Assembly (NCBI RefSeq): GCF_026427595.1
Contig: NZ_CP101527.1
Span: 2,786,001-2,850,000 of the forward strand
Direction of reading: 5' to 3'
DNA from: Alkalimarinus sediminis
GTDB lineage: Bacteria > Pseudomonadota > Gammaproteobacteria > Pseudomonadales > Oleiphilaceae
Length of the DNA: 64,000 nucleotides
In this document: positions 31,793 through 42,183 of the stretch, one piece after another
How positions within the stretch are numbered: the first letter of the stretch is position 1
How the letters are laid out: each line of letters opens with the position of its first letter
The notes under the pieces: generated by a model
The model's input: only the letters and a program-made list of their open reading frames with translations
The model's database searches: none
Told to the model about the DNA's origin: nothing
Position numbers and translations under genes: made by a program

Positions 31793-32978
31793 CTTTTCCT
31801 CCAGCTGTAGAATCACCATTCTTATTTTCTAACTGACACCGTTCTAAATTAATTCTCATTAGAACACCAATACACATGCAGCTAACCACTAAACTACTAC
31901 CGCCATAGCTGACCAGAGGTAGAGTCAATCCTTTGGTGGGCAACAACCCTGTATTAACCCCCATGTTAATCAACGCCTGGCCGCCTAATAACAATCCGAT
32001 ACCATAAGCAAAATAGGCTGCGAAACGCTGATTAGCTTTCTCTGCCATCATGCCAATCTTTAACGCCCTAAACACTAAAATCGAAAATAATCCGATCACC
32101 ACAAAGCAACCAACCAAGCCAAACTCTTCAGCAAGAATGGCAAACACAAAATCGGTGTGAGCTTCAGGTAGGTAAAACAATTTTTGAATACTGTTACCCA
32201 AACCTAACCCTGTCCACTCGCCTCTGCCAAAGGCGATTAATGCCTGTGACAACTGATAACCACTACCAAATTGATCCGCCCATGGATCTGTATACCCGGT
32301 AAAGCGCTTCAAGCGGTATGGCTGTGACATCACCAGTAAAACGGCGGTAATACTGCAACCGATAATCAGTATCGAAAACTGACCGATGCGCGCACCGCTT
32401 AAAAAAATCATTCCTAACACGGCGGATGCTATTACTACTGTGGCACCAAAATCAGGCTCCATTAACAATAAAAACGCAGCCATAAACATCACCAGCATTG
32501 GCTTTAAAAATCCCCACCAACTGGCCATCACTTCTTCTCGCCTACGGTCAAGATAACCTGCCATATAGGCGACTAAAAACAGCTTTGCTAACTCCGAAAC
32601 CTGCAAATTCAAGCCGCCAAATCCAATCCAACGGGTACTCCCGTTAACCGTTCGACCCACACCAGGCAGTAAGACCAAAACCAAAAGCGCTAACGAGACA
32701 AATAGCAGCAGCCAACCACTTTTCATCCACCAGGCAACCGGCACATTGACCACTGCAAAGCCCGCAACCAAGCCAAACAACAAGAATGTTCCATGCCGCA
32801 TGGCATAAAAGAACGGGTTGTCGTTACGAATATCGGCAATATCAATCGACGCAGATGCAATCATGATTAACCCGATCATCAACAATGCCCCTGCGGCACC
32901 TAGCAACCAATAATCAACACCTCTATCAAGGGAGAGCAGTGATGTTTCAGGGGTATTAGTAACGGCTATAGTGCTCAT
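31785..32978 (-). CDS. ftsW: Septal peptidoglycan polymerase FtsW (SEDS family)
   Basis: Membrane glycosyltransferase that polymerises lipid II at the septum together with FtsI. The 397 residues form about ten membrane segments. The family's catalytic-loop region LPEAHTDFVFAILAEEFG (about 265-282, with the key Asp) is intact, as are GRTVNGSTRWI and the C-terminal LPLVSYGGSS. The ATG overlaps the murD stop (ATGA). It lies between murD and murG. Confidence 0.97.
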   Translation of the reverse strand: MSTIAVTNTPETSLLSLDRGVDYWLLGAAGALLMIGLIMIASASIDIADIRNDNPFFYAMRHGTFLLFGLVAGFAVVNVPVAWWMKSGWLLLFVSLALLVLVLLPGVGRTVNGSTRWIGFGGLNLQVSELAKLFLVAYMAGYLDRRREEVMASWWGFLKPMLVMFMAAFLLLMEPDFGATVVIASAVLGMIFLSGARIGQFSILIIGCSITAVLLVMSQPYRLKRFTGYTDPWADQFGSGYQLSQALIAFGRGEWTGLGLGNSIQKLFYLPEAHTDFVFAILAEEFGLVGCFVVIGLFSILVFRALKIGMMAEKANQRFAAYFAYGIGLLLGGQALINMGVNTGLLPTKGLTLPLVSYGGSSLVVSCMCIGVLMRINLERCQLENKNGDSTAGGKGG

Positions 32979-34318
32979 AGCTGCTCCACCGCTTTAATAA
33001 ATACATCACCGCGCTCTTCAAAATTACGAAACATGTCAAAGCTGGCGCATGCCGGCGACATTAATACTGTATCTCCAGGTTGAGCGTTCTTTTTGGCGAC
33101 TTTCACTGCCTCATCTAGCGAAGCAACCTTATCAACGGTAACTGTACCCTCTAGATCCGACGCAAGCTTATTGGCATCACGTCCAAACAGAATGACCTGT
33201 CGACCATAGGCCTGTACCGGCTCTCGCAGAGCAGAAAAGTCGGCGCCCTTTCCCTCTCCACCGGCAATCAAAAGGAGCTTTCCTATGCTTGACTGCCCCA
33301 AGCTATTAAGAGCGGTAAGCGTCGCACCTACGTTTGTTCCTTTTGAGTCATTGATGTAATCAACACCATCAACACACCTAACCCATTGACACCGATGGGC
33401 AAGACCTGAGTACTGTTTTAACGCATCAAGCATTGCGTCCATACTAATACCCGCTGCATACCCCAAGCTCAGAGCAGCCAATGCGTTACTTATATTATGT
33501 GTGCCCTTAATAGCGACATCATTAATATTTATGAGAGGTTCAAAACCATGACAAATAAACGTCTCATCACCCTCTTTAAGGGTGCTAAATTTTTGAATAT
33601 CAGGCTTAGCGACACCAAACCTAATCGACTTCATACTTTCAGCCATCAACGGTTCACTAAGAAGGTCGTCGTCATTAACTATGACATAACGACAGCCTTG
33701 AAATACTCTCTGTTTAGCCTGAAGGTACGCTAGCTTGCTTGAGTAACGATCCATATGATCTTCTGATATATTCAGAATAGTGGCCGCCAAAGCATTTAAC
33801 TGCTGAGTCGTCTCCAATTGAAAGCTCGATAGTTCCACTACATACAATTCAGCCTCTTCATCAAGCAGATCAAGAACCGGTGTCCCCAAGTTACCGCCAA
33901 CCGCAACGTTAACACCTGCCTGTTTAGCCATTTCAGCAACCAGTGTGGTAACAGTACTCTTGCCGTTCGAACCGGTAATCGCCACTATGGGTGCATTCGC
34001 AACGTCACTAAAGAGGTCGACATCTCCAGTTACTCTAACGCCTCTACCTTGGGCTTCTTTAATAGCAGGCTCTGATATTGCTACTCCAGGGCTCACCACC
34101 AACTGATTTGCAGATGAAAGCAGCTCAACATCAAACGCACCACAGTGCACAGCAACATCAGGAAACTCAGCTCTACAGCAATCGAGACCTGGAGGGTTTG
34201 CTCGGCTATCAACGACTTCTACACTATGCCCTTTTGACTTCAGATAACGCACGCAGGAAAGCCCGGTTATACCGAGCCCCACTACAATACTTTTGTTATC
34301 TGTTGCTATAAGCGACAC
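32975..34318 (-). CDS. murD: UDP-N-acetylmuramoyl-L-alanine--D-glutamate ligase
   Basis: Adds D-glutamate to the growing peptide stem. The 447 residues show GLGITGLSCVRYL at the start, the P-loop AITGSNGKSTVTTLVAEM (about 112-129), LNISEDHMDRY and NDSKGTN. The start is GTG at 34318 with AGGAG six bases upstream; no ATG fits. It lies 16 bases downstream of mraY and its stop overlaps the ftsW start. Confidence 0.97.
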   Translation of the reverse strand: MSLIATDNKSIVVGLGITGLSCVRYLKSKGHSVEVVDSRANPPGLDCCRAEFPDVAVHCGAFDVELLSSANQLVVSPGVAISEPAIKEAQGRGVRVTGDVDLFSDVANAPIVAITGSNGKSTVTTLVAEMAKQAGVNVAVGGNLGTPVLDLLDEEAELYVVELSSFQLETTQQLNALAATILNISEDHMDRYSSKLAYLQAKQRVFQGCRYVIVNDDDLLSEPLMAESMKSIRFGVAKPDIQKFSTLKEGDETFICHGFEPLININDVAIKGTHNISNALAALSLGYAAGISMDAMLDALKQYSGLAHRCQWVRCVDGVDYINDSKGTNVGATLTALNSLGQSSIGKLLLIAGGEGKGADFSALREPVQAYGRQVILFGRDANKLASDLEGTVTVDKVASLDEAVKVAKKNAQPGDTVLMSPACASFDMFRNFEERGDVFIKAVEQL

Positions 34319-34334
34319 AGCCTACTCCTAATAT

Positions 34335-35417
34335 CTAACGAACCTTAAGTGTTGCTAACCCTATTAACACCAACACGACAGTAATAACCCAAAACCTTAC
34401 GATGACGCGAGGCTCCGGCCACCCTTTCAATTCAAAGTGGTGATGCAAAGGGGCCATTCTAAATATTCTTCTGCCAGTTAACTTATATGAGCCAACCTGA
34501 AGAATCACAGAGACGGTCTCCATCACAAATACACCACCCATGATGAATAAGACGATCTCTTGTCGAACAATCACCGCCACAACACCTAATGCGGCTCCCA
34601 AGGCAAGAGCACCTACGTCCCCCATAAATACTTGTGCTGGGTAAGTGTTAAACCATAAAAAACCTAGCCCTGCGCCAACCAATGCACCGCAGAAAATAAT
34701 TAATTCACCTGCACCGGGTAAGTAAGGAATATGTAAATAATCCGCAAAGCGAATATTCCCGGACAAGTAACAAAATATCGCCAAAGCACCCGCTACCATT
34801 ACAGTAGGCATAATCGCGAGGCCATCAAGACCATCAGTAAGGTTGACGGCATTACTGCTGCCAACAATTACGAAATAACTCAGCAAAATAAACAGTGGCC
34901 CCATCTCTAAAGCAAACTCTTTAAATACCGGTATTATCAAAGTCGTTTCTTGGGGCAAGGTTGCGGTGCTGTAAAGCGCAAACGCCGCACCTAATCCAAA
35001 CACAGACTGCCAGAAGTATTTCCAGCGGCCAGGCAAACCTCGTGAGTTTTTCTCAACAACTTTGCGATAGTCATCAACCCAGCCAATTGCTCCAAACGAC
35101 AATGTGACCAACAGCGTAACCCAGACATATCGATTACTGAGGTCAGCCCATAGCAATGTACTAACAGCAACGGCCACCAAAATAAGCGCCCCCCCCATGG
35201 TGGGAGTCCCTGCTTTACTAAGGTGTGATTGAGGCCCATCATCTCTGACTGATTGCCCAATCTGATACTGGCTTAATTTCTTGATCATTATAGGCCCAAC
35301 AATCAGGGCAATAGTCAGTGATGTGAGAACTCCGAAGATTCCTCTCAACGTCAGATACTTAAACACTCCAAACGCACTGATATACTGTGATAGAAAATCA
35401 GCTAACCAAACTAACAT
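34335..35417 (-). CDS. mraY: Phospho-N-acetylmuramoyl-pentapeptide transferase (lipid I synthase)
   Basis: Membrane enzyme that loads the UDP-MurNAc-pentapeptide onto undecaprenyl phosphate. The 360 residues have about ten membrane segments and the family motifs GTPTMGG (about 70-76), WVDDYRK with paired Asp, [13 protein letters not shown], and [11 protein letters not shown] near the end. The length equals that of E. coli MraY. The ATG overlaps the murF stop by one base (TAATG), so translation is probably coupled. Confidence 0.98.
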   Translation of the reverse strand: MLVWLADFLSQYISAFGVFKYLTLRGIFGVLTSLTIALIVGPIMIKKLSQYQIGQSVRDDGPQSHLSKAGTPTMGGALILVAVAVSTLLWADLSNRYVWVTLLVTLSFGAIGWVDDYRKVVEKNSRGLPGRWKYFWQSVFGLGAAFALYSTATLPQETTLIIPVFKEFALEMGPLFILLSYFVIVGSSNAVNLTDGLDGLAIMPTVMVAGALAIFCYLSGNIRFADYLHIPYLPGAGELIIFCGALVGAGLGFLWFNTYPAQVFMGDVGALALGAALGVVAVIVRQEIVLFIMGGVFVMETVSVILQVGSYKLTGRRIFRMAPLHHHFELKGWPEPRVIVRFWVITVVLVLIGLATLKVR

Positions 35418-36781
35418 TACGCAACCACCTTTTGTTTAAGCATTTCTTCTACAACCGTTTCCATTGCTGAGCCTCTAGACCCTTTAACCAAATAGGTAGC
35501 GTCTTGACGCACCTCTTTCATTAGTGCGTCAACTAAAGCTTGCTTAGTCTTAAATTGCTGCGCGCCACTGCCGTATCCCCTCACGACATCTTTCGCAAAC
35601 TCACCAACCGCATACAATGCATCAGCGCGCCCTTCTTTCGCATACAGTCCAACTTGCTCATGTAACTCGGCAACATTCGCCCCAAGTTCACCCATATCGC
35701 CTAGCACTGCCACCCTAAACCCGCTTGATTTAGCTAATACATCTAATGCTGCTCGTGTAGAAGCTGGGTTTGCATTATAGGTGTCATTAATAACCGTATA
35801 TCCTTGTGAGGCTTTAGCTATTTCAAGGCGACCCTTAACCCCTCGCAGACTATTTAGTGTCTGTTGTATGGTTTGCCAATCAACCCCCAACACATTAGCG
35901 GCACATGCTGCCGCCAATGCATTGGCAATATTGTGCTCACCGGGAAGCGGTAGTGAGATAGCTAACCGCCCACCATCCCAGCACAACTCAAAATTAGAAC
36001 TATCAGCATGCAAAGTCACTGACTCGGCCCACACTGCTGAATCGTCACGCTTGTTTAAACTAAATGCACGTACCAGCCTAGGCTGTGCCAATTGTTGCCA
36101 ATACCCAAAAGCAGGATCATCCGCATTCAGAACTGCTACTCCATCGTCGGCTAACGAGCTAATAATCTCGCCTTTTGCTTTTACGATATTGTCATAACTA
36201 CCAAACCCTTCTAAATGCGCACTCCCTGCGTTAGTCAGGATTGAAACATCAGGTTTAGCGATCGATGCGGTATAGTTGATCTCTCCAACTGCACTGGCAC
36301 CTAACTCAATAACCGCAAACTTATGTTCATCCGCCATTCTTAGCAACGTCAACGGTGCACCGATATGATTATTAAAATTACCGGCTGTTGCGAGGGTTTT
36401 ACCCTCCCTGCTTAGCAGCTCTGCCAACATCTCTTTTACTGAGGTTTTACCACTGCTACCGGTAATAGCCGCTACTTTGCCATCAAATAACTGACGATTG
36501 TGAGCCGCAATCAACCCCAATCCTTGCAATGTATCGGCTACTTTAACTTGCGGTATATCGACATCCTGAAAAGAACTTACCAGAGCGGCTGCCGCACCTT
36601 GCTTTTTAGCTTCATGAACATACTGGTTGCCGTCAAAGTTAGGCCCTTGCAGTGCGACAAATAAATCACCTGACTGAATAGTTCGAGTATCTGTACTTAC
36701 AGAACAAAATACCTGATCACTGCCTCGCAGTTCACCATGGGTTACCTCAGCCAGAGCCGAGAGTGCACATAGACCTATCAT
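35417..36781 (-). CDS. murF: UDP-N-acetylmuramoyl-tripeptide--D-alanyl-D-alanine ligase
   Basis: Adds the D-Ala-D-Ala made by Ddl, completing the pentapeptide. The protein (454 residues with this start) has [19 protein letters not shown] near the start, the P-loop [14 protein letters not shown] and [11 protein letters not shown]. The longest frame opens at a TTG eight codons earlier and would overlap murE by 28 bases. The ATG at 36781 overlaps the murE stop as ATGA, has GGAG seven bases upstream and matches the N-terminus of homologues, so it was chosen. Confidence 0.97.
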   Translation of the reverse strand: MIGLCALSALAEVTHGELRGSDQVFCSVSTDTRTIQSGDLFVALQGPNFDGNQYVHEAKKQGAAAALVSSFQDVDIPQVKVADTLQGLGLIAAHNRQLFDGKVAAITGSSGKTSVKEMLAELLSREGKTLATAGNFNNHIGAPLTLLRMADEHKFAVIELGASAVGEINYTASIAKPDVSILTNAGSAHLEGFGSYDNIVKAKGEIISSLADDGVAVLNADDPAFGYWQQLAQPRLVRAFSLNKRDDSAVWAESVTLHADSSNFELCWDGGRLAISLPLPGEHNIANALAAACAANVLGVDWQTIQQTLNSLRGVKGRLEIAKASQGYTVINDTYNANPASTRAALDVLAKSSGFRVAVLGDMGELGANVAELHEQVGLYAKEGRADALYAVGEFAKDVVRGYGSGAQQFKTKQALVDALMKEVRQDATYLVKGSRGSAMETVVEEMLKQKVVA

Positions 36782-38274
36782 TTCTGCACTCCTGACTTCA
36801 AACAACTCTCGACCACCGCAATATCACTAAATTCTAATCTCTGACCAGCCACTTCCTGATAGTCTTCGTGCCCTTTGCCCGCAACTAAAACCATATCCTC
36901 TTCTGCTGCGCTCGATATGCAGGTCTCGATGGCCGTACGTCGGTCATGAAGCACTCGCGCACGTCTCTCATCGCTAAAACCAGTAAGGATATCTGCGACA
37001 ATACTTTCTGGCTTTTCACCTCGAGGGTTATCATCAGTTACCACCACAACATCTGCATACGTTTCTGCAATAGCCGCCATCATGGGTCGCTTACCTGTGT
37101 CTCTGTCACCACCGCAGCCGAAAACACACCAGACCTTTCCGCGACAATGCTGCCGCACAGCCACTAGCGCATTCTTCAATGCATCAGGAGTGTGAGCATA
37201 ATCAACAACCACCCCGGCTCGCCCTGCAACACTATACGACTGCATTCTTCCGGTAACTGGTGTTAATTCAGCTACCGCCTGACAAATCTCTTCAATTTTA
37301 TAACCCATGGCATATGCCACACCGATAACAGCCATTACATTGCTAAGGTTAAATGCACCCATTAGCTGACAGCTTAATGATGTTGTTCCCCAAGGGCCCG
37401 ACAACTCTGCATCAATACCTTTGTGAGTATATTGAATACGATCGACAACAATATCCGCAGGCTCGCTGATACCGTAGCTGATGATCTGCGTACCTTCAGC
37501 AATCGCTCCCACTAACTCCCGGCCAAATTCATCATCAAAATTAATCACTGCAAAAGACAAACCTGGCTTTTGAAAAAGGGCCTTCTTGGCATTGCCATAG
37601 GCCTCCATAGACCCATGATAATCCAGGTGATCTCTCGACAAGTTCGTAAACACTGCACCTGCAAAACTCACGTCATCAACGCGACCTTGATCAAGACCGT
37701 GAGAGGACACTTCCATGGCTGCACAGCTAGCACCCTGACATTTTAAGTTGGCTAATATCTGCTGAACCCTCACCACATCTGGAGTGGTATGAGTAGCAAC
37801 TTCTAAATCATCAAGCAGTCCATACCCGAGCGTCCCTATAACGCCAGTTTTGTCTCCAAGGCCACTTAATACTTGGGCCAAATATTGCGATACAGATGTT
37901 TTACCGTTTGTTCCCGTCACACCAACTACTTTCATAAGCTTCGAAGGAGCCCCGAAGAATCGAGAGGCAATATCACCAACATGAGTCTTTAAGCCAGGAA
38001 CAAACAACTCAACAGAGTCGCCTTCTTCACAAATACTGACGGTCTCTTGGTCGCTTTCAACCAACACCGCAACCGCACCATTTGCTATCGCTTGCGGTAT
38101 ATAAGCTCGGGCGGAAGAGCTAAACCCTTTAAGTGCGATGAACAAATCACCTTTTTTTACTTTACGGCTATCTAGTGCGATACCATAAACACGACAATCC
38201 AATACCGACGGCAGAACGCAAATTCCTTTTAGTAGCGCACTTAGGGTGTGTTCTCGGGGTTCTATCGCCATCAT
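36778..38274 (-). CDS. murE: UDP-N-acetylmuramoyl-L-alanyl-D-glutamate--2,6-diaminopimelate ligase
   Basis: Adds the third residue of the peptide stem. The substrate motif DNPRGE in VVTDDNPRGEKPE marks meso-diaminopimelate rather than lysine as the amino acid added. The P-loop is VTGTNGKTSVSQYL, and AMEVSSHGLDQGR and GDRDTGKRPMM are intact. The longest frame begins at a TTG two codons earlier; the ATG at 38274 has AAGGG six bases upstream and was chosen (498 residues). A second ATG follows directly. It lies right after ftsI. Confidence 0.96.
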   Translation of the reverse strand: MMAIEPREHTLSALLKGICVLPSVLDCRVYGIALDSRKVKKGDLFIALKGFSSSARAYIPQAIANGAVAVLVESDQETVSICEEGDSVELFVPGLKTHVGDIASRFFGAPSKLMKVVGVTGTNGKTSVSQYLAQVLSGLGDKTGVIGTLGYGLLDDLEVATHTTPDVVRVQQILANLKCQGASCAAMEVSSHGLDQGRVDDVSFAGAVFTNLSRDHLDYHGSMEAYGNAKKALFQKPGLSFAVINFDDEFGRELVGAIAEGTQIISYGISEPADIVVDRIQYTHKGIDAELSGPWGTTSLSCQLMGAFNLSNVMAVIGVAYAMGYKIEEICQAVAELTPVTGRMQSYSVAGRAGVVVDYAHTPDALKNALVAVRQHCRGKVWCVFGCGGDRDTGKRPMMAAIAETYADVVVVTDDNPRGEKPESIVADILTGFSDERRARVLHDRRTAIETCISSAAEEDMVLVAGKGHEDYQEVAGQRLEFSDIAVVESCLKSGVQK

Positions 38275-38276
38275 GA

Positions 38277-40049
38277 TCAACCCTTCTCTCGACTGTTGTT
38301 AGTTGAGTTAGCACGTTCCTGTGAGTAAATGCTCTGCTGATCAGCCATCAAGGGCAGGTTGTCTGGAGTTACGTTAAGCAGCCGCATCGCACCAGACATA
38401 ACTCTTGAAAAAATAGGAGCAGCCACCTCTCCGCCGTAGTACTCTTGACCCTGCGGTCCATCAATTACCACAACTGCTGCCACTCGCGGATTATCAATCG
38501 GTGCCACGCCTGCGAATAGCGCTTTGTACTGACTGTCTTCGTAGCCATTACTACCAACACTGTGAACCGTGCCAGACTTTCCACCAACATCGTAGGTTGC
38601 TACACGGGCTCTAGTCCCTGTACCGCCTTTTTCAACCACTTTTTGCAACATTAAACGAACATTCTTGGCAACAGATGAATCCATCACATTTTCAGTTAAC
38701 ACATCACCTTCTACTTTCAATAGGCTAACCGGAGGCTTCTCACCGTCATTACCTAACACCATATACATTTGAGCCAACTGAAGAGCGTTAACACTCACCC
38801 CATACCCATACGACATAGTAGCAACCTCGATAGGTCGCCACTTTGCAGGGTTGCGCAATAACCCAATACTTTCACCAGGAAAGCCTGTGCCTGTTGCCTG
38901 ACCAAACCCCAAACGATAAAACATATCCCAAACGACTTCTCCACTTAGATCCAGCGCAATTTTGCTGGTTCCTACATTGCTAGATTTGGCAATAATGGTA
39001 GACAGGTCGATCACGCCATAATCTCGGTGGTCTCTTATCGCTTTTCTTCCCACTCTAAAGTAACCCGGCGCTGTATCGATCTTGGTTGCGGGGTAGTACT
39101 TACCCGTCTCAAGTGCTGCAGCAATGGTTACCGGTTTTACCGTAGAACCTGGCTCAAATACATCAGTGATCGCGCGGTTACGCAGTGCTGAGGTCGATAA
39201 CTTAGAACGGTTATTCGGGTTATACGACGGCTGATTAACCATGGCTAACACTTCGCCGGTCGCGACATCAAGTATCACCATCGAACCAGCCTTGGCTTTA
39301 TGAGCTGTTACCGCTGCTTTTAGCTCACGGTAAGCGAGGTATTGCACTCGCATATCAAGACTCAAACTCAGCGACCTGCCGGGTTGTGCGTCTCGAACTA
39401 AATCTAAATCCTTAACAACAGAACCCCGTCTGTCTTTTAAAACTCTCTTCTTGCCAGGATGCCCAACCAACCACTCATCATAAGCTAGCTCAACCCCCTC
39501 TTGCCCCATCTCGTCTATATTGGTAAATCCAACCACATGAGAGGCCACCTCTCCAGCAGGGTAGAATCGTTTGTATTCACGACGGCTATATACACCAGGC
39601 AACTTCAAAGCCAATACTCGCTTAGCCTGCGCAGGTGCAATTTTCCGTTTTAGGTAGATAAATTCTCGAGACTTGTTTTTACCAATTCGTTTAGCCAACC
39701 AAGACTCGCTAACCTCGAGCACCTTGGCTAGATCTTCAAGATCTTCTGCGTCGTACTCCATCACTTGCGGATTAGCCCATACAGTTTCAACCGGTGTACT
39801 AACCGCTAATGGCTCACCAAAGCGATCAGTGATCATTCCTCGGTGCGCATCAATTTTTTCATGGCGAATGGTACGGGCATCGCCCTGTCCTTTTAGAAAC
39901 TGCTGATCAACAACCTGCAACTCTACCGCACGATATAAAAGCACTAACACAGCACACAATAAGACAGACACGACAAACCAGAACCGCCACATTGCGATAC
40001 CTTGCTCATCATGCTTCTGTTGATTGCTCGCGTCAGCTTTGCCGCTCAT
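38277..40049 (-). CDS. ftsI: Septal peptidoglycan transpeptidase FtsI (PBP3)
   Basis: Bitopic class B penicillin-binding protein that cross-links septal peptidoglycan with FtsW. With this start it has 590 residues: a short cytoplasmic tail, a membrane segment (about 21-40), the dimerisation/pedestal region, and the transpeptidase domain with Ser302 in STVK, the SSN motif and KSGT. The longest frame starts 14 codons earlier at TTG; the ATG at 40049 preceded by AGGGATGTGAAG is preferred. The C-terminal tail is short and not obviously processed. It follows ftsL. Confidence 0.95.
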   Translation of the reverse strand: MSGKADASNQQKHDEQGIAMWRFWFVVSVLLCAVLVLLYRAVELQVVDQQFLKGQGDARTIRHEKIDAHRGMITDRFGEPLAVSTPVETVWANPQVMEYDAEDLEDLAKVLEVSESWLAKRIGKNKSREFIYLKRKIAPAQAKRVLALKLPGVYSRREYKRFYPAGEVASHVVGFTNIDEMGQEGVELAYDEWLVGHPGKKRVLKDRRGSVVKDLDLVRDAQPGRSLSLSLDMRVQYLAYRELKAAVTAHKAKAGSMVILDVATGEVLAMVNQPSYNPNNRSKLSTSALRNRAITDVFEPGSTVKPVTIAAALETGKYYPATKIDTAPGYFRVGRKAIRDHRDYGVIDLSTIIAKSSNVGTSKIALDLSGEVVWDMFYRLGFGQATGTGFPGESIGLLRNPAKWRPIEVATMSYGYGVSVNALQLAQMYMVLGNDGEKPPVSLLKVEGDVLTENVMDSSVAKNVRLMLQKVVEKGGTGTRARVATYDVGGKSGTVHSVGSNGYEDSQYKALFAGVAPIDNPRVAAVVVIDGPQGQEYYGGEVAAPIFSRVMSGAMRLLNVTPDNLPLMADQQSIYSQERANSTNNSREKG

Positions 40050-40097
40050 CTTCACATCCCTAAAAGGGCATCCTTCAATTATTATTATCAATCATCG

Positions 40098-40418
40098 CTA
40101 TTTAATAACGACGATGTCCTTTGCCTCTGGTACCTTCATACCTAATTTTGTTATCGCAACGTGTTCTATCCGACCATGCGCACTCCACGCACTTTGCTCT
40201 AATAGCAACTGGCTCCACTCCATTTCGTATGCATCCCTCTCCGACTGCAGCTCTGCCAACTCTGTATATAGTTGTCGGTTAAGGTGCGACGCATAGATCA
40301 CCCCAACAGCACTCGCAATTAACACAACACACATAATCAACGTTATTACTGACGACTTACCTAACAAAGCTCCAGATATTGCTTTGAAGAAAAGCCACCA
40401 ATTTTTCAATGATGTCAA
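40098..40418 (-). CDS. ftsL: Cell division protein FtsL
   Basis: Small bitopic divisome protein that with FtsB and FtsQ activates FtsWI. The 106 residues have a short N-terminus, one membrane segment (about 20-42, [20 protein letters not shown] region) and a coiled-coil outer part with [20 protein letters not shown] and [11 protein letters not shown]. Sequence is poorly conserved in this family; identity rests on topology and on the invariant position between rsmH and ftsI. The start is an unusual TTG overlapping the rsmH stop (TTGA), with GGAG about eight bases upstream; the first internal ATG would remove the N-terminal part of the membrane segment. Confidence 0.88.
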   Translation of the reverse strand: MTSLKNWWLFFKAISGALLGKSSVITLIMCVVLIASAVGVIYASHLNRQLYTELAELQSERDAYEMEWSQLLLEQSAWSAHGRIEHVAITKLGMKVPEAKDIVVIK

Positions 40419-41380
40419 CCGAGCTTCTCCATCACCCGCATCACCGCACTTCTTGACCTTACGTTATGTTCTATCTCTTGCTTGGATGGCTTAATCGCCT
40501 TACCGACCAGTGCGAAATGCCGCTCAATTTGATCATCCCTTATTGGCACGCCAGCCGGGGGTTCGTTACCTTTTACTTTATTGCGCATAAAGCGCTTAAC
40601 CATTCGATCTTCTAGTGAGTGGAAACTAATCACAACCAGACGACCTCCAGGCTTAAGGCTTTCAGCGGCGGCATCCAATACTTCTTCCAAGTCAGTCAAC
40701 TCATCATTGACCTTGATCCGAATCGCTTGAAACGCTCTAGTCGCTGGGTTTTTGCCCTTTTCCCAAGCAGGGTTAGCATCTGCCACAATCTTCTGCAGCT
40801 TTGCGGTCGTATCAATAACACCTTTTTCGCGCGCTTCTACAATCGCCCCGGCAATCCGTTTGGCAAAACGCTCTTCGCCATACTCTTTAAGTACTGTCGC
40901 AATCTCTTTTTGATCAGCGCACGCTATCCACTGCTCTGCACTCATCCCCTTCTCAGGGTTCATTCTCATATCTAAAGGGCCATCATTAAGAAAGCTAAAT
41001 CCTCTACTCGCATCATCTAATTGGGGAGATGAGACCCCCAAGTCTAATAAAATACCTGTGACGCCATTCCAGCCCTGCTCTTTAGCAGCCGAATCCAACT
41101 CTTTAAATGAGCCGTGATAAATAGAAAAACGTGAGTCTTCGTTTTTTAGCTCATTTGCCGACAAAATAGCTTCAGGGTCTTTATCAACCCCCAATAACCG
41201 ACCTTCTGCAGTAAGCCTATCGAGAATTTTTCGACTATGGCCACCCCGGCCAAATGTACCATCTATATAGAAGCCCGAGTCATCGGTAACAAGTGCAGTA
41301 ACAGCTTCACCTAGCAAAACCGTTTGATGGGCTACGCTTGAGCTGCCGTCTTCCACTGATTCAAATTCACCTGTTGCCAC
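40415..41380 (-). CDS. rsmH: 16S rRNA (cytosine-1402-N4) methyltransferase
   Basis: Methylates C1402 in the decoding centre of 16S rRNA. RsmI, encoded just beyond rnpB, methylates the ribose of the same nucleotide, so both modifiers of C1402 lie in this window. The 321 residues contain the SAM-binding [32 protein letters not shown] and [13 protein letters not shown]. It begins at GTG (41380) because no upstream or nearby ATG exists in frame. It lies 38 bases downstream of mraZ. Confidence 0.96.
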   Translation of the reverse strand: MATGEFESVEDGSSSVAHQTVLLGEAVTALVTDDSGFYIDGTFGRGGHSRKILDRLTAEGRLLGVDKDPEAILSANELKNEDSRFSIYHGSFKELDSAAKEQGWNGVTGILLDLGVSSPQLDDASRGFSFLNDGPLDMRMNPEKGMSAEQWIACADQKEIATVLKEYGEERFAKRIAGAIVEAREKGVIDTTAKLQKIVADANPAWEKGKNPATRAFQAIRIKVNDELTDLEEVLDAAAESLKPGGRLVVISFHSLEDRMVKRFMRNKVKGNEPPAGVPIRDDQIERHFALVGKAIKPSKQEIEHNVRSRSAVMRVMEKLG

Positions 41381-41418
41381 AATTAAGTCCGTCGTTAAGT
41401 AGTGCTTCAGTTAAAAAA

Positions 41419-41859
41419 CTATAAAGATAAGTTGCTCATTGCTTCTGGCATCGGCTCGTCGTCAGCCTCTTCCAGCATTTCATTCCAACCTTGCTCGCTC
41501 CAAAGCTCAGCCTTATCACCCAAACCAACCAACACAACTTTTTTATCTAGGTTTGCAAATTCTCTTAACACGGGGGGCAGTAGTACCCTTCCGTTTCCAT
41601 CCATATCGAGTTCGCTAGCATTACCTAAAACCAAACGCTGCATTCGTCTAACTTGCTTATTACTATTGGGTAATGACTCCAGCTTCGCCTTTACTTCTTG
41701 CCACTGAGGCTCTGGATAGATCCACAAACAGCGCTCGTATGGGCTAGCGGTCACAACTAAACGACCCTCGCAGACAGCCGCAAGCACATCACGATACCGA
41801 CTGGGTACCGCAACACGCCCTTTTACATCCAAATTTATGGATTGACTGCCCTGAAACAC
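41419..41859 (-). CDS. mraZ: Transcriptional regulator MraZ
   Basis: First gene of the dcw cluster; MraZ is a double AbrB-like DNA-binding protein that represses its own operon in E. coli. With this start it has 146 residues: two AbrB-type repeats with NLDVKGRVAVPSRYRD near the start and DMDGNGRVLLPPVLREFA in the second half. The longest frame begins five codons earlier at TTG; GTG at 41859 gives VFQGS, matching the MFRGA start of homologues, with GAGG about nine bases upstream. Repeats fitting MraZ boxes lie in its promoter. Confidence 0.94.
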   Translation of the reverse strand: MFQGSQSINLDVKGRVAVPSRYRDVLAAVCEGRLVVTASPYERCLWIYPEPQWQEVKAKLESLPNSNKQVRRMQRLVLGNASELDMDGNGRVLLPPVLREFANLDKKVVLVGLGDKAELWSEQGWNEMLEEADDEPMPEAMSNLSL

Positions 41860-41909
41860 GCTTATCGCCCTCAAAATCCTTAGGTTTTAATGATAATTTT
41901 CCAAAAACA

Positions 41910-41946
41910 CCACAAAAACACACTTTTTTCCACTTTCTACCACTTT
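41910..41946 (-). promoter_or_regulatory. Putative MraZ operator: four direct repeats with 10-bp period
   Basis: Reading leftward, AAAGTGG (41946-41940), AAAGTGG (41936-41930), AAAGTGT (41926-41920) and a weaker TTTGTGG (41916-41910) occur at exact 10-base intervals, each followed by three other bases. This is the form AAAGTG(G/T)N3 reported for a mycoplasma MraZ and is related to the TGGGN repeats of E. coli. The array starts at the predicted transcription start of mraZ. Confidence 0.65.
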
Positions 41947-41951
41947 CACAC

Positions 41952-41980
41952 ACTATAGGAATTGAAGCAAAACAATGCAA
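41952..41980 (-). promoter_or_regulatory. Probable mraZ (dcw cluster) promoter
   Basis: Reading leftward: TTGCAT (41980-41975), a 17-base spacer and TATAGT (41957-41952). The -10 is good and the -35 weak. Transcription would start near 41945, at the edge of the MraZ-box array. Confidence 0.45.
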
Positions 41981-42183
41981 GACAAAATAGCCATATATAG
42001 AAGGAAGATTTGGCTAAAAAGCCCATCATTTAACGCACTGGAGAGGGAATTAGAGCAGCCAAAAGGAAGATTAGTATTAACAATCATCAGGATGCAGAAA
42101 ACTCTTAAGAGATTACTTTAACTCTAAGAATATTTGGCTATAAAAATTATAGGGTAATTTATATTAGGAGGAATAAAGCGGAA

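Larger units (their letters stand above)
41860..42183. other. Intergenic region between rnpB and mraZ
   Basis: About 320 bases upstream of the dcw cluster. The mraZ-proximal part holds the promoter and the 10-bp-period repeats listed separately. The rest (about 41990-42180) is A+T-rich; a weak CTATAA/TTATAG stem near 42138-42152 is the only fold seen. No gene supported. Confidence 0.6.
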
